Of a DNA stretch of 44,976 nucleotides, positions 1 through 7,339 are shown in pieces. The stretch comes from an uncultured Blautia sp. (GTDB taxonomy: Bacteria > Bacillota_A > Clostridia > Lachnospirales > Lachnospiraceae). The translations under genes were made by a program, and so were the position numbers. Position 1 is the first letter of the stretch, and every line of letters starts with the position of its first letter. Where the stretch lies: positions 1 to 44,976 of the forward strand of contig CAJLTE010000015.1 of NCBI GenBank assembly GCA_905209435.1, read 5' to 3'. The notes under the pieces are model-generated. The model had not been told where the DNA came from and did not search any database. It worked only from the letters and a program-made list of their open reading frames with translations.

Positions 1-2
1 AA

Positions 3-1112
3 GAATTTTCAAATAACCGGCAGACCGTTGTAAAAGCATTGTGCCTGCACATTGCGCATGACTGCAATCTGGCCTGCCGCTATTGTTTTGCCGAAGAAGG
101 TGAATATCACGGCAGAAGAGCCCTGATGTCCTACGAAGTCGGTAAGAAAGCACTTGATTTCCTGATCGCTAATTCAGGATCAAGAAGAAATCTGGAAGTA
201 GATTTCTTTGGCGGAGAGCCGTTAATGAACTGGAAGGTTGTAAAGGACCTGGTCAAATACGGCAGAGAGCAGGAACAGCTTCATAATAAGAAATTCCGTT
301 TCACTTTAACAACAAACGGAGTACTTCTGAATGATGAAGTAATGGAATTTTGCAACAAAGAGATGGCAAATGTAGTACTGAGCGTGGACGGACGTAAGGA
401 AGTACATGACTACATGCGCCCATTCAGAAAAGGTGCCGGAAGTTATGATCTGATCATGCCGAAGTTCCAGAAGTTTGCAGAATCCAGAAATCAGGATAAG
501 TATTATGTAAGAGGTACTTTTACCCATCATAATCTTGATTTTTCAAAGGATGTGCTTCATCTGGCAGATCTTGGATTCAAACAGATTTCTGTAGAGCCTG
601 TAGTTGCGGCTGATACGGAGGAATATGCGATCCGCGAGGAGGATATCCCCCAGATCATGGAAGAGTATGATACTCTTGCAAAAGAAATGATTAAAAGAGA
701 GAAAGAGGGAAAAGGATTTAACTTCTTCCATTTTATGATCGACCTTACAGGTGGCCCTTGCGTATACAAGAGACTGTCAGGCTGCGGTTCAGGAACAGAG
801 TACCTGGCTGTAACACCCTGGGGTGATTTTTACCCATGTCACCAGTTTGTTGGTGAAGAACAGTATCTCATGGGAAATGTAGACGAAGGCATCACAAAGC
901 CGGAAATCCAGAAGGAATTCGGCGGATGCAACGTTTACACAAAGAAAGACTGCAAAGACTGCTTCGCACGTTTCTACTGTAGTGGCGGATGTGCGGCAAA
1001 TGCATTCCATTTCCAGGGAGATATCAAAGGCAATTATGAAATCGGATGCGAACTCCAGAGAAAACGTGTGGAGTGCGCCATCATGATAAAAGCCGCACTG
1101 GCATGTGATTAG
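3..1112 (+). CDS. scfB: SCIFF peptide radical-SAM maturase ScfB, 5' truncated by the window edge
   Basis: The reading frame is open from base 3, so the start lies upstream of the window; the TTG at 39 is internal (Leu before CLHIAHDC) and is not a start. The protein carries the radical-SAM cluster motif CNLACRYC near the visible N-terminus, then FFGGEPLMN, and a Cys-rich SPASM domain at the end (motifs CGSGTEYLAVTPWGDFYPC and CKDCFARFYCSGGC) that should hold auxiliary Fe-S clusters. This matches the family that forms Cys-to-Thr thioether bonds in the small six-Cys SCIFF peptide, whose gene normally lies just upstream and would be outside this window. Linkage to secDF downstream is typical of Clostridia. 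The stop codon TAG coincides with the first bases of a palindromic element. Family assignment is very strong from sequence motifs; enzyme activity is inferred from the family. Confidence 0.93.
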   Translation, partial: EFSNNRQTVVKALCLHIAHDCNLACRYCFAEEGEYHGRRALMSYEVGKKALDFLIANSGSRRNLEVDFFGGEPLMNWKVVKDLVKYGREQEQLHNKKFRFTLTTNGVLLNDEVMEFCNKEMANVVLSVDGRKEVHDYMRPFRKGAGSYDLIMPKFQKFAESRNQDKYYVRGTFTHHNLDFSKDVLHLADLGFKQISVEPVVAADTEEYAIREEDIPQIMEEYDTLAKEMIKREKEGKGFNFFHFMIDLTGGPCVYKRLSGCGSGTEYLAVTPWGDFYPCHQFVGEEQYLMGNVDEGITKPEIQKEFGGCNVYTKKDCKDCFARFYCSGGCAANAFHFQGDIKGNYEIGCELQRKRVECAIMIKAALACD

Positions 1113-1271
1113 TGTACCAACAAGTTAATTTCTTGAACAATCTCGCGTCTAAATTTCTTATTTCCGCGTTGTCGTCGGTCGCCGTAGCCACCGCTACGCC
1201 TCCTTCCTCCGCCTTGAAATAAAAAATTTATCCTGCAAGATTGTTTCAAGAATCAACTTGTCGGTACACTA
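1110..1271. repeat. 162-bp imperfect palindrome with TA ends (MITE-like)
   Basis: The left end TAGTGTACCAACAAGTT is answered on the opposite strand at the right end by TAGTGTACCGACAAGTT. About 55 bp of each outer arm is complementary with a few mismatches; the apex is GTAGC-CACC-GCTAC. The element begins with TA and ends with TA, as expected for insertion at a TA dinucleotide with duplication. It has no room for a transposase. It lies between scfB and secDF, and the scfB stop codon is its first triplet. It could also act as a transcript-stabilising or processing hairpin. Whether it is mobile cannot be judged from one copy. Confidence 0.65.
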
Positions 1272-1383
1272 GCGGACAGCCATCTGTCTGACTGATACCG
1301 CCGTCGGCTGTTATCATAACAGAAAATGGCTGGCAGGCGGATGAACATGACCGCGGACAAAAAATCAAGAAGGGAAAAGAACT

Positions 1384-3792
1384 ATGAAGAAAAGTAAAGG
1401 AATCGTAGTGCTGCTTTTGACACTGATCCTGACTGTGTTCTTTTGCTTTACTGCAGCCGTAGGTATCGGTCCTACCGGAACCGGTGCAGCAAAACATATC
1501 AACACGGGTCTTGATCTTGCCGGTGGTGTCAGCATTACCTACCAGGCTAAGGAGAGCAATCCGACAAGCGAAGAGATGTCAGATACGATCTACAAGCTTC
1601 AGAAGCGTGTAGAGCAGTACAGTACTGAGGCTCAGGTATACCAGGAAGGATCAGACCGTATTACAGTTGAAATTCCTGGTGTTACAGATGCAGATACTAT
1701 TTTGAATGATCTGGGTAAACCAGGTTCCCTGTATTTCATCACAAAAGAAGATGCTGACGGAAACCAGAACTTTACTACAGGACAGGACGGATATGTTCTC
1801 TCCAGAAGTATGGATGAGATCAAAGAATCCGGAAGTGTTGTTCTGGAAGGTTCTGATGTGGCAGATGCACAGGGTGGTGCCATCCAGAATCAGAGCACAA
1901 GCGCAAAGGAATACGTTGTAAGCCTTACACTTACTTCTGACGGAGACAACAGCGGTAAAGAGAAATTTGCAGAAGCTACAAAGAACAATGTAGGCAAGCA
2001 GATCGCTATCGTATATGATAATAACATCATCAGTGCTCCGAACGTAAATGAAGAGATCTCCGGTGGAAAAGCACAGATCAGCGGAATGTCTGACCTGGAG
2101 GAAGCGCAGAACCTTGCTTCTTATATCCGTATCGGTTCTCTGGGACTTGAACTGGAAGAACTTCGTTCCAGTGTTGTAGCTGCACAGCTTGGTGAGGAAG
2201 CAATCTCTACAAGTGTTCTTGCAGGCGCGATCGGTCTGATCATTGTTATTATCTTCATGATCATTGTATACCGTGTACCTGGTGTAGTTGCTGGTGTTGC
2301 ACTGATCCTTTATACATCATTAATGCTGATCACTCTGAATGCCTTTGATATTACTCTTACCCTGCCGGGTATCGCAGGTATTATCCTTGGTATTGGTATG
2401 GCGGTAGATGCCAACGTTATTATTTATGCACGTATCCGTGAAGAAATCGGTGCAGGCGTATCTGTAAGAAATTCCATCAAGTCCGGTTTCAGCAAAGCTT
2501 TCTCCGCAATCTTCGATGGAAATATTACAACCCTGATCGCATCCTTCGTACTGATGTGGCTTGGCTCCGGTACTGTTAAGGGATTTGCTTATACACTTGC
2601 CCTTGGTATCGTAATCTCCATGTTTACAGCACTGGTTGTATCCAGATTTGTTGTAAATGCCCTTTATGCAGTTGGCGTACGTGATCCGAAATTCTACGGA
2701 TCTACAAAAGAACGTAAACCAGTGGATTTCCTTGGAAAGAAGAAAGTATTCTTTATTATTTCCATTATCCTGATCCTTTGCGGACCGATAGCAATGTTTG
2801 CCAACTCACATGCTGGAAATAAAGCATTAAACTATAGCCTTGAGTTCTCAGGCGGTACATCTACAACCGTTACATTTAACGAAGATATGGATATTAAGAC
2901 TATTGATTCCGAAGTAACTCCTGTTGTAGAAGATGTCACAGGTGACAAGAATGTTCAGCCTACAAAAGTAGTCGGGACAAATCAGGTTGTGATAAAGACA
3001 CGTTCTCTGAATCAGAGCGAGCGTGAAGCACTTCAGAAAGCTCTGGTTGAGAAATTCGGTGTAGATGACAGCACAATCTCCACAGAGAGTATTTCTTCTA
3101 CAGTAAGTAAGGAAATGCGTCAGGATGCGATCGTAGCCGTTATCGTAGCTACAATCTGCATGCTTCTTTACATCTGGTTCAGATTCAAAGATATCCGTTT
3201 TGCAAGCAGTGCGGTACTTGCACTTCTGCATGACGTTCTGGTTGTACTTGCATTCTACGCGATCGCGAGAGTATCTGTAGGTAATACATTTATTGCCTGC
3301 ATGCTTACAATTGTAGGTTACTCAATCAACGCAACCATCGTTATTTTTGACCGTATTCGTGAGAATCTGCACAGTAGTTCACGCGAGAATCTGGCAGAGA
3401 TCGTAAATGCAAGTATTACTCAGACACTTACAAGAAGTATTTATACTTCATTCACAACTTTCGTTATGGTAGCTGTTCTTTATATCATGGGTGTTTCTTC
3501 TATCCGTGAGTTCGCAGCACCTCTGATGGTTGGTGTTCTTGTTGGCGCATATTCTTCTGTATGCATTACCGGTGCGTTATGGTATGTAATGAAGAAGAAA
3601 TTTACAGGAAAAGGACAGCCGGCAATTGCCACTGCTTCCACATCCGGAAAAGCTTCTTCTAAACCGAAAAAAGCCCGTGATGTATCACAGAAAGATCCGA
3701 CTCAGCCAAAGAAGAAAAACAGAAAAAGAGTAGCTGAGCGTCTGGCAGCAGAGGAAGCTGTAAAGAATCAGCAGAACGATGATGCTGAATAA
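1384..3792 (+). CDS. secDF: Protein translocase fusion SecD-SecF
   Basis: This 802-residue protein fuses SecD and SecF, the proton-driven membrane subunits that help pull exported proteins off the SecYEG channel. Residues about 7-27 form the first membrane helix, followed by the SecD signature TGLDLAGGVSITYQ and an extracytoplasmic P1-like domain. A cluster of five helices (about 270-430) includes the conserved GMAVDANVIIYARIREE. The SecF half starts near residue 455, with its own helix, the LEFSGGT motif, and helices containing GYSINATIVIFDRIREN. The last about 60 residues are Lys/Arg-rich and probably cytosolic. The start ATG follows a GAAGGGA ribosome site. It lies downstream of scfB, separated by a palindromic element, and ends before a clear terminator. 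Fusion of secD and secF is common in Firmicutes. Confidence 0.96.
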   Translation: MKKSKGIVVLLLTLILTVFFCFTAAVGIGPTGTGAAKHINTGLDLAGGVSITYQAKESNPTSEEMSDTIYKLQKRVEQYSTEAQVYQEGSDRITVEIPGVTDADTILNDLGKPGSLYFITKEDADGNQNFTTGQDGYVLSRSMDEIKESGSVVLEGSDVADAQGGAIQNQSTSAKEYVVSLTLTSDGDNSGKEKFAEATKNNVGKQIAIVYDNNIISAPNVNEEISGGKAQISGMSDLEEAQNLASYIRIGSLGLELEELRSSVVAAQLGEEAISTSVLAGAIGLIIVIIFMIIVYRVPGVVAGVALILYTSLMLITLNAFDITLTLPGIAGIILGIGMAVDANVIIYARIREEIGAGVSVRNSIKSGFSKAFSAIFDGNITTLIASFVLMWLGSGTVKGFAYTLALGIVISMFTALVVSRFVVNALYAVGVRDPKFYGSTKERKPVDFLGKKKVFFIISIILILCGPIAMFANSHAGNKALNYSLEFSGGTSTTVTFNEDMDIKTIDSEVTPVVEDVTGDKNVQPTKVVGTNQVVIKTRSLNQSEREALQKALVEKFGVDDSTISTESISSTVSKEMRQDAIVAVIVATICMLLYIWFRFKDIRFASSAVLALLHDVLVVLAFYAIARVSVGNTFIACMLTIVGYSINATIVIFDRIRENLHSSSRENLAEIVNASITQTLTRSIYTSFTTFVMVAVLYIMGVSSIREFAAPLMVGVLVGAYSSVCITGALWYVMKKKFTGKGQPAIATASTSGKASSKPKKARDVSQKDPTQPKKKNRKRVAERLAAEEAVKNQQNDDAE

Positions 3793-3833
3793 AAACAAAA
3801 ATAACAGTCTGGATAAATGACCAGACAGATATT

Positions 3834-3867
3834 ATCCCGGAGTGTAAATGCTCCGGGATTCTTTTTG
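3834..3867 (+). terminator. Rho-independent terminator of secDF
   Basis: A perfect 9-bp stem ATCCCGGAG / CTCCGGGAT (3834-3842 and 3851-3859) with an 8-nt loop is followed by TTCTTTTTG. It lies 42 bases after the secDF stop. Confidence 0.9.
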
Positions 3868-3942
3868 TTAGGGCGGGGCCCTGTTTGCCATTGTGGAGTT
3901 TTTCGCTGATCCGAAAAACGGAACTTTGGAAAACGAATAAAC

Positions 3943-3959
3943 CACCTGCTATGCAGGTG
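3943..3959 (+). repeat. IS200 left-end hairpin
   Basis: CACCTGC-TAT-GCAGGTG is a perfect 7-bp stem with a 3-nt loop, placed where TnpA would recognise single-stranded left-end DNA. Confidence 0.75.
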
Positions 3960-3988
3960 AGTCAACATTGCTTAAGCTTACAGTAAAA

Positions 3989-4049
3989 AACCTCCCGTGG
4001 TAAAATGCATGTAGGTTCGCCAACCGCATGTAAAAGACCAAAGGAGGTT
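3989..4049 (+). promoter_or_regulatory. tnpA leader stem masking the ribosome binding site
   Basis: AACCTCC at 3989-3995 is exactly complementary to GGAGGTT at 4043-4049, which is the Shine-Dalgarno sequence of tnpA. An inner hairpin ATGC...GGTT-CGCC-AACC-GCAT supports the closed fold. This arrangement corresponds to the known translational self-restraint of IS200 transposases, in which a leader hairpin occludes the ribosome site. The pairing is seen directly; repression is inferred. Confidence 0.7.
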
Positions 4050-4054
4050 GTCAC

Positions 4055-4525
4055 ATGGACACAAATAGTTTAGCACATTCAAAATGGAATTGTAAATATC
4101 ATATAGTATTTGCACCGAAGTATCGTAGAAAAGTAGCATATGGAAAATTAAAACAGGATATAGCGAATATTTTAAGTATGCTGTGTAAACGAAGAGGCGT
4201 GCATATTGTAGAGGCAGAGGTTTGCCCCGATCATATTCATATGTTAGTGGAAATTCCGCTAAATGTTAGTGTATCAAGTTTTGTAGGGTATTTAAAAGGA
4301 AAAAGTACATTAATGATTTTTGAAAGACATGCAAATTTGAAATACAAATATGGTAATAGGCATTTCTGGTGCAGAGGATACTATGTGGATACTGTAGGGA
4401 AAAATGCAAAGAAAATACAAGAGTATATTCAAAATCAATTAAAAGAAGATTTGGAATATGATCAAATGACCTTAAAGGAGTATATTGACCCGTTCACGGG
4501 TGAGCCAGTAAAACAAAACAGGTAG
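4055..4525 (+). CDS. tnpA: IS200/IS605 family Y1 (HUH) transposase TnpA
   Basis: This 156-residue protein has the usual length of IS200 TnpA, a single-strand-specific DNA transposase that moves its element by peel-and-paste. The metal-binding HUH pair is His60 and His62 in CPDHIHMLVEIP. The probable nucleophile is Tyr124 in IQEYIQNQ, the conserved Y-x3-Q setting of the family. Other landmarks are the N-terminal KYHIVFAPKYRRK and the WCRGYYVDTVG segment. No frameshift or missing catalytic residue is visible, so the gene appears intact. It starts with ATG behind GGAGG, a site that can be hidden in a leader stem. It is unrelated to the housekeeping genes on both sides. Confidence 0.96.
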   Translation: MDTNSLAHSKWNCKYHIVFAPKYRRKVAYGKLKQDIANILSMLCKRRGVHIVEAEVCPDHIHMLVEIPLNVSVSSFVGYLKGKSTLMIFERHANLKYKYGNRHFWCRGYYVDTVGKNAKKIQEYIQNQLKEDLEYDQMTLKEYIDPFTGEPVKQNR

Positions 4526-4528
4526 TGC

Positions 4529-4626
4529 GAGTTCTTTAGAACTCCGTAGATAAATGATGTTGCAGTTGGCGGACCTTTTCGATGAGTCTTTAGACTCCAG
4601 TGCCGGTAACATGCCCTTCTAGGGCA
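4529..4626 (+). other. Structured 3' region of the IS200 element (three hairpins)
   Basis: Between the tnpA stop and the right-end hairpin lie three short stem-loops: GAGTTC-TTTA-GAACTC (4529-4544), GAGTC-TTTA-GACTC (4584-4597) and TGCCCT-TCT-AGGGCA (4612-4626). The first two share a TTTA loop. In elements that carry tnpB, the corresponding zone encodes the guide (omega) RNA; here there is no tnpB. The region could be a decayed or trans-used guide RNA scaffold or simply an end structure. The function is not established. Confidence 0.45.
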
Positions 4627-4631
4627 GAACA

Positions 4632-4654
4632 AACCACCGGCTTAGCCGGTGGTT
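4632..4654 (+). repeat. IS200 right-end hairpin
   Basis: AACCACCGGC-TTA-GCCGGTGGTT is a perfect 10-bp stem with a 3-nt loop. It is followed by GTGATTTTTAG, where the right cleavage site is expected. Confidence 0.8.
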
Positions 4655-4680
4655 GTGATTTTTAGAAATTTATTGCGTGA

Positions 4681-4710
4681 TTTACAACAATTGTATTATC
4701 ATGTAATAAT
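4681..4710 (+). promoter_or_regulatory. Candidate promoter for recJ
   Basis: TTTACA (4681-4686) and AATAAT (4705-4710) are separated by 18 bp and point towards recJ, 120 bp upstream of its start. Each hexamer has one mismatch to the sigma-A consensus. It lies just outside the right end of the IS. Confidence 0.4.
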
Positions 4711-4751
4711 CCGCGAGTATTTCTTGTGACGAAATAGAATTTAACCAAATC

Positions 4752-4789
4752 AAGCAAGTAGCGAAGCGGATCGCGAATATCTGCTTGAC
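4752..4789 (+). repeat. Dispersed leader repeat, copy 1 (AGCAAGTAGCGAAGCGGAT family)
   Basis: The 19-mer AGCAAGTAGCGAAGCGGAT is repeated exactly at 39287-39305, and the following 18 bases match at 13 positions. Here CAAGCA pairs with TGCTTG and GCGA with TCGC, so the unit can form a hairpin in the leader 42 bases ahead of recJ. No function is known to me. Confidence 0.7.
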
Positions 4790-4830
4790 TTGCGAAAAAT
4801 GTACCAGCTTATGATACGAGGAGAATATAC

Positions 4831-6543
4831 ATGGAAAAATGGGTAATGGCTGCAAAGAAAGCAGACTTTAATCAGATCGGTCAGCAGTTTCATATCGACC
4901 CTGTGATTGCCAGGCTGATCAGAAACAGAGATGTAATAGGAGATGAGAAAATAAGAGAATATCTTCTTGGAACAGTAAATGAACTTCCATCGCCCTGGTT
5001 GATGAAAGATATGAAAAAAGCTGTAGATATTCTGGAGAAAAAAATACAACAGAAGGTAAAAATCAGGATCATCGGAGATTATGATATAGACGGTGTGACT
5101 TCTACATATATTTTGCTGAAAGGTCTGACAAGGATTGGGGCGGATGTAGACACTTATATTCCGGACAGAGTGGCAGACGGATACGGAATTCATGAACATC
5201 TTATAGTCAAAGCTGAGTCTGACGGAATTGATACTATTGTAACCTGTGATAATGGAATTGCTGCAGCGGCAGAGATTCAAATGGCGAAAGAGAAAGGAAT
5301 GACTGTAATTGTCACAGACCATCATGAGATTCCTTACAGAGAAGAAAACGGTGAACGTAAAGTAATTCTGCCGCCTGCAGATGCAATCCTTAATCCGAAA
5401 CAATATGACTGTCCATATCCAAATAAAAATTTATGTGGTGCAGTGGTGGCTTTTAAATACATAACCGCCCTTTATGAGCGGTTCAATATACCTGAGAAGG
5501 AACTGGAAGATTACTATGAACTGGCGGCCATTGCAACGGTAGGCGATGTCATGGATCTTCAGGGCGAAAACAGGATTCTCGTAAAAGAAGGCCTGCGCCG
5601 CCTGAAAAACACGCAAAATAAAGGATTGCAGGAACTGATTCGTGCCAATGCCCTGGAAGATGCAAAAATTACAGCCTATCATATTGGTTTTGTGCTTGGA
5701 CCATGCATTAATGCCAGTGGCAGGCTGGATACAGCGGTCCGTTCTCTTGCGCTTCTGAATGCGCAGACAAAAGAGGAAGCGGCGAAGCTTGCCGGAGATC
5801 TGACGGCTCTGAATCAGAGCAGAAAAGCACTTACAGAGAAAGGAAAAGAAGAAGCGATTCAGCTTATAGAGACAACAGAACTGAAAAACGACAGAGTACT
5901 GGTGGTATATCTTCCGGAATGTCACGAGAGCCTTGCTGGTATCATAGCAGGCAGAATCAGGGAAAAATATCATAAACCTGCCTTTGTACTGACAAAAGGC
6001 GAAAAGAGTGCAAAGGGCAGCGGAAGATCCATAGAAAGTTATTCTATGTATGAAGAACTGGTAAAATGTGCAGACCTGATGGTTCAGTTCGGCGGCCATC
6101 CAATGGCAGCAGGGCTTTCTATAGAGGAAGAGAATATAGAGAAATTCCGCAGGCAGTTAAATGAAAATTGTACACTGACGGAAGAAGACCAGCGACCAAA
6201 AGTCGTAATCGATGTGCCAATGCCGGTTTCCTATATTACAAAGGAACTGGTGGAACAGATCTCATTGTTGGAACCTTTTGGAAAAGGAAATACAAAGCCG
6301 ATCTTTGCACAGAAAGGCCTGAGAGTGCTTGACAGCAACATTATTGGAAAAAATAAAAATGTAGTTAAACTAAAACTCTTAGATCCACAGGGAGTTACTA
6401 TGGAAGGGATTTATTTTGGGGAAGCGGAAGATTTCGTAAACTTTATCCGGGAAAGAAATAGTATTTCTGTTACCTATTATCCGGAAATTAATCGATTCAG
6501 AGGACGTGAGAGTCTTCAGATCATCATTCAGAATTACTGCTAA
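4831..6543 (+). CDS. recJ: Single-stranded-DNA-specific 5'-3' exonuclease RecJ
   Basis: RecJ degrades single-stranded DNA 5' to 3' in recombination and mismatch repair. The 570-residue protein has the DHH-phosphoesterase motifs in order: GDYDIDGVTST near residue 82, TCDNGIAA near 138, and VTDHHEIP near 158. These supply the Mn-binding Asp and His residues. The DHHA1 part contains SGRSIESYSMYEELVKC and the GGHPMAAGLSI motif near residue 425, and a C-terminal OB-like segment completes the usual length. The ATG follows GGAG with good spacing. Its place between secDF and apt-rel resembles the B. subtilis order, interrupted here by an IS200. No defect is visible. Confidence 0.95.
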   Translation: MEKWVMAAKKADFNQIGQQFHIDPVIARLIRNRDVIGDEKIREYLLGTVNELPSPWLMKDMKKAVDILEKKIQQKVKIRIIGDYDIDGVTSTYILLKGLTRIGADVDTYIPDRVADGYGIHEHLIVKAESDGIDTIVTCDNGIAAAAEIQMAKEKGMTVIVTDHHEIPYREENGERKVILPPADAILNPKQYDCPYPNKNLCGAVVAFKYITALYERFNIPEKELEDYYELAAIATVGDVMDLQGENRILVKEGLRRLKNTQNKGLQELIRANALEDAKITAYHIGFVLGPCINASGRLDTAVRSLALLNAQTKEEAAKLAGDLTALNQSRKALTEKGKEEAIQLIETTELKNDRVLVVYLPECHESLAGIIAGRIREKYHKPAFVLTKGEKSAKGSGRSIESYSMYEELVKCADLMVQFGGHPMAAGLSIEEENIEKFRRQLNENCTLTEEDQRPKVVIDVPMPVSYITKELVEQISLLEPFGKGNTKPIFAQKGLRVLDSNIIGKNKNVVKLKLLDPQGVTMEGIYFGEAEDFVNFIRERNSISVTYYPEINRFRGRESLQIIIQNYC

Positions 6544-6555
6544 GTTTATATACGA

Positions 6556-6641
6556 GTTGCTGCCTGTTTCCTGGTTGCTGAGAACGGAAGTGAACAGTAA
6601 CACTGCGGGATATCTCGCAGCAGCAGTCAGTGAACAGCAAC
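6556..6641. repeat. Palindromic intergenic repeat, copy 1 (GTGAACAGTAAC family)
   Basis: AGTGAACAGTAAC at 6589-6601 and AGTGAACAGCAAC at 6629-6641 lie 40 bp apart, with GTTGCTG-type partner arms at 6557 and 6574. The segment from GTTGCTG to AGTGAACAGTAAC (about 6574-6601) recurs at about 18076-18102 with two mismatches and one inserted base. The repeat ends exactly where the apt promoter begins. Confidence 0.6.
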
Positions 6642-6670
6642 TTGATTCTGAAATAAAAAGGTGATATACT
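6642..6670 (+). promoter_or_regulatory. Promoter of the apt-rel-hemZ-hisS operon
   Basis: TTGATT (6642-6647), a 17-bp spacer and TATACT (6665-6670) preceded by TGA (extended -10) form a strong sigma-A-type promoter, 108 bp upstream of apt. Confidence 0.7.
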
Positions 6671-6777
6671 ATAAAATATTTATGAGCTGATAGATGATTC
6701 GTAGCTGTTTAGTATCTTTACAGTTACGATTATTTAACTAATCGGACAAGTATAAAATGCACTGGAGGAGAAATAAG

Positions 6778-7302
6778 ATGAAGAAAATTGAAGATTACGT
6801 AGTAAGTATACCGGATTTTCCTGAACCGGGGATTATTTTCAGAGATATTACAAGTGTTCTGCAGGATGCAGATGGTCTGCAGCTGGCAATCGACTCCATG
6901 CAGGACTGCCTGAAGGATGTAGATGTGGATGTAGTTGCAGGCACGGAATCCAGAGGATTTATCTTTGGAGTGCCGATTGCGTACAATCTCCACAAACCAT
7001 TTGTGCCGATCCGTAAGAAAGGCAAACTCCCACGTGAAACCGTATCTGCAAGCTATGACCTGGAATATGGAAGTGCAGAAATCGAAATGCATAAAGATTC
7101 TATCAAACCTGGACAGAAAGTAGTGCTTATTGATGACCTGATCGCAACCGGTGGTACCATCGAGGCAGCGATCAAGCTTGTAGAACAGCTTGGCGGAGAA
7201 GTAGTCAAAGTTGTGTTCCTGATGGAACTTGCAGGATTAAAAGGACGTGAGAGACTGAAAGGATATGATGTAGCATCCGTAATTTGTTATGATGGTAAAT
7301 AA
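6778..7302 (+). CDS. apt: Adenine phosphoribosyltransferase
   Basis: APRT salvages adenine with PRPP to give AMP in the cytoplasm. The 174-residue protein has the PRPP-binding loop VVLIDDLIATGGT near residues 115-128, the N-terminal IPDFPEPGIIFRDIT, and VAGTESRGFIFG, all diagnostic of bacterial APRT. I place the start at the ATG at 6778, ten bases after GGAGG; an in-frame ATG at 6757 lies ahead of that ribosome site and would add a non-conserved MHWRRNK tail. It heads a tight gene series with rel, as in many Firmicutes, where it links purine salvage with (p)ppGpp metabolism. Confidence 0.95.
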   Translation: MKKIEDYVVSIPDFPEPGIIFRDITSVLQDADGLQLAIDSMQDCLKDVDVDVVAGTESRGFIFGVPIAYNLHKPFVPIRKKGKLPRETVSASYDLEYGSAEIEMHKDSIKPGQKVVLIDDLIATGGTIEAAIKLVEQLGGEVVKVVFLMELAGLKGRERLKGYDVASVICYDGK

Positions 7303-7339
7303 GCACAGTTAATTGTGCAGGACAGGCAGGTGGGAGCAT

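Larger units (their letters stand above)
3935..4662 (+). mobile_element. Solo IS200-type insertion sequence (tnpA only)
   Basis: A single-gene IS200/IS605-family element sits between the secDF terminator and recJ. A short hairpin near each end (3943-3959 and 4632-4654) brackets one Y1 transposase gene; no tnpB or visible remnant of it is present. The two hairpins differ in sequence, as expected for a family that recognises subterminal hairpins rather than inverted repeats. Exact ends cannot be fixed without an empty-site comparison, so the boundaries are approximate. The coding sequence is noticeably more A+T-rich than its neighbours, consistent with recent acquisition. Confidence 0.85.

Noticed and set aside
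39..41. TTG as the start of the scfB gene
   Set aside because: The frame is open to the window edge and the family extends well upstream; the codon encodes an internal Leu.
2848..3231. Antisense open frame within secDF, and similar long frames opposite rel, recJ, hemZ and aspS
   Set aside because: They are mirror frames of strongly coding sequence, without ribosome sites or recognisable domains.
6757..6777. Upstream ATG for apt
   Set aside because: It would place the perfect GGAGG ribosome site inside the gene and add residues not found in APRT.
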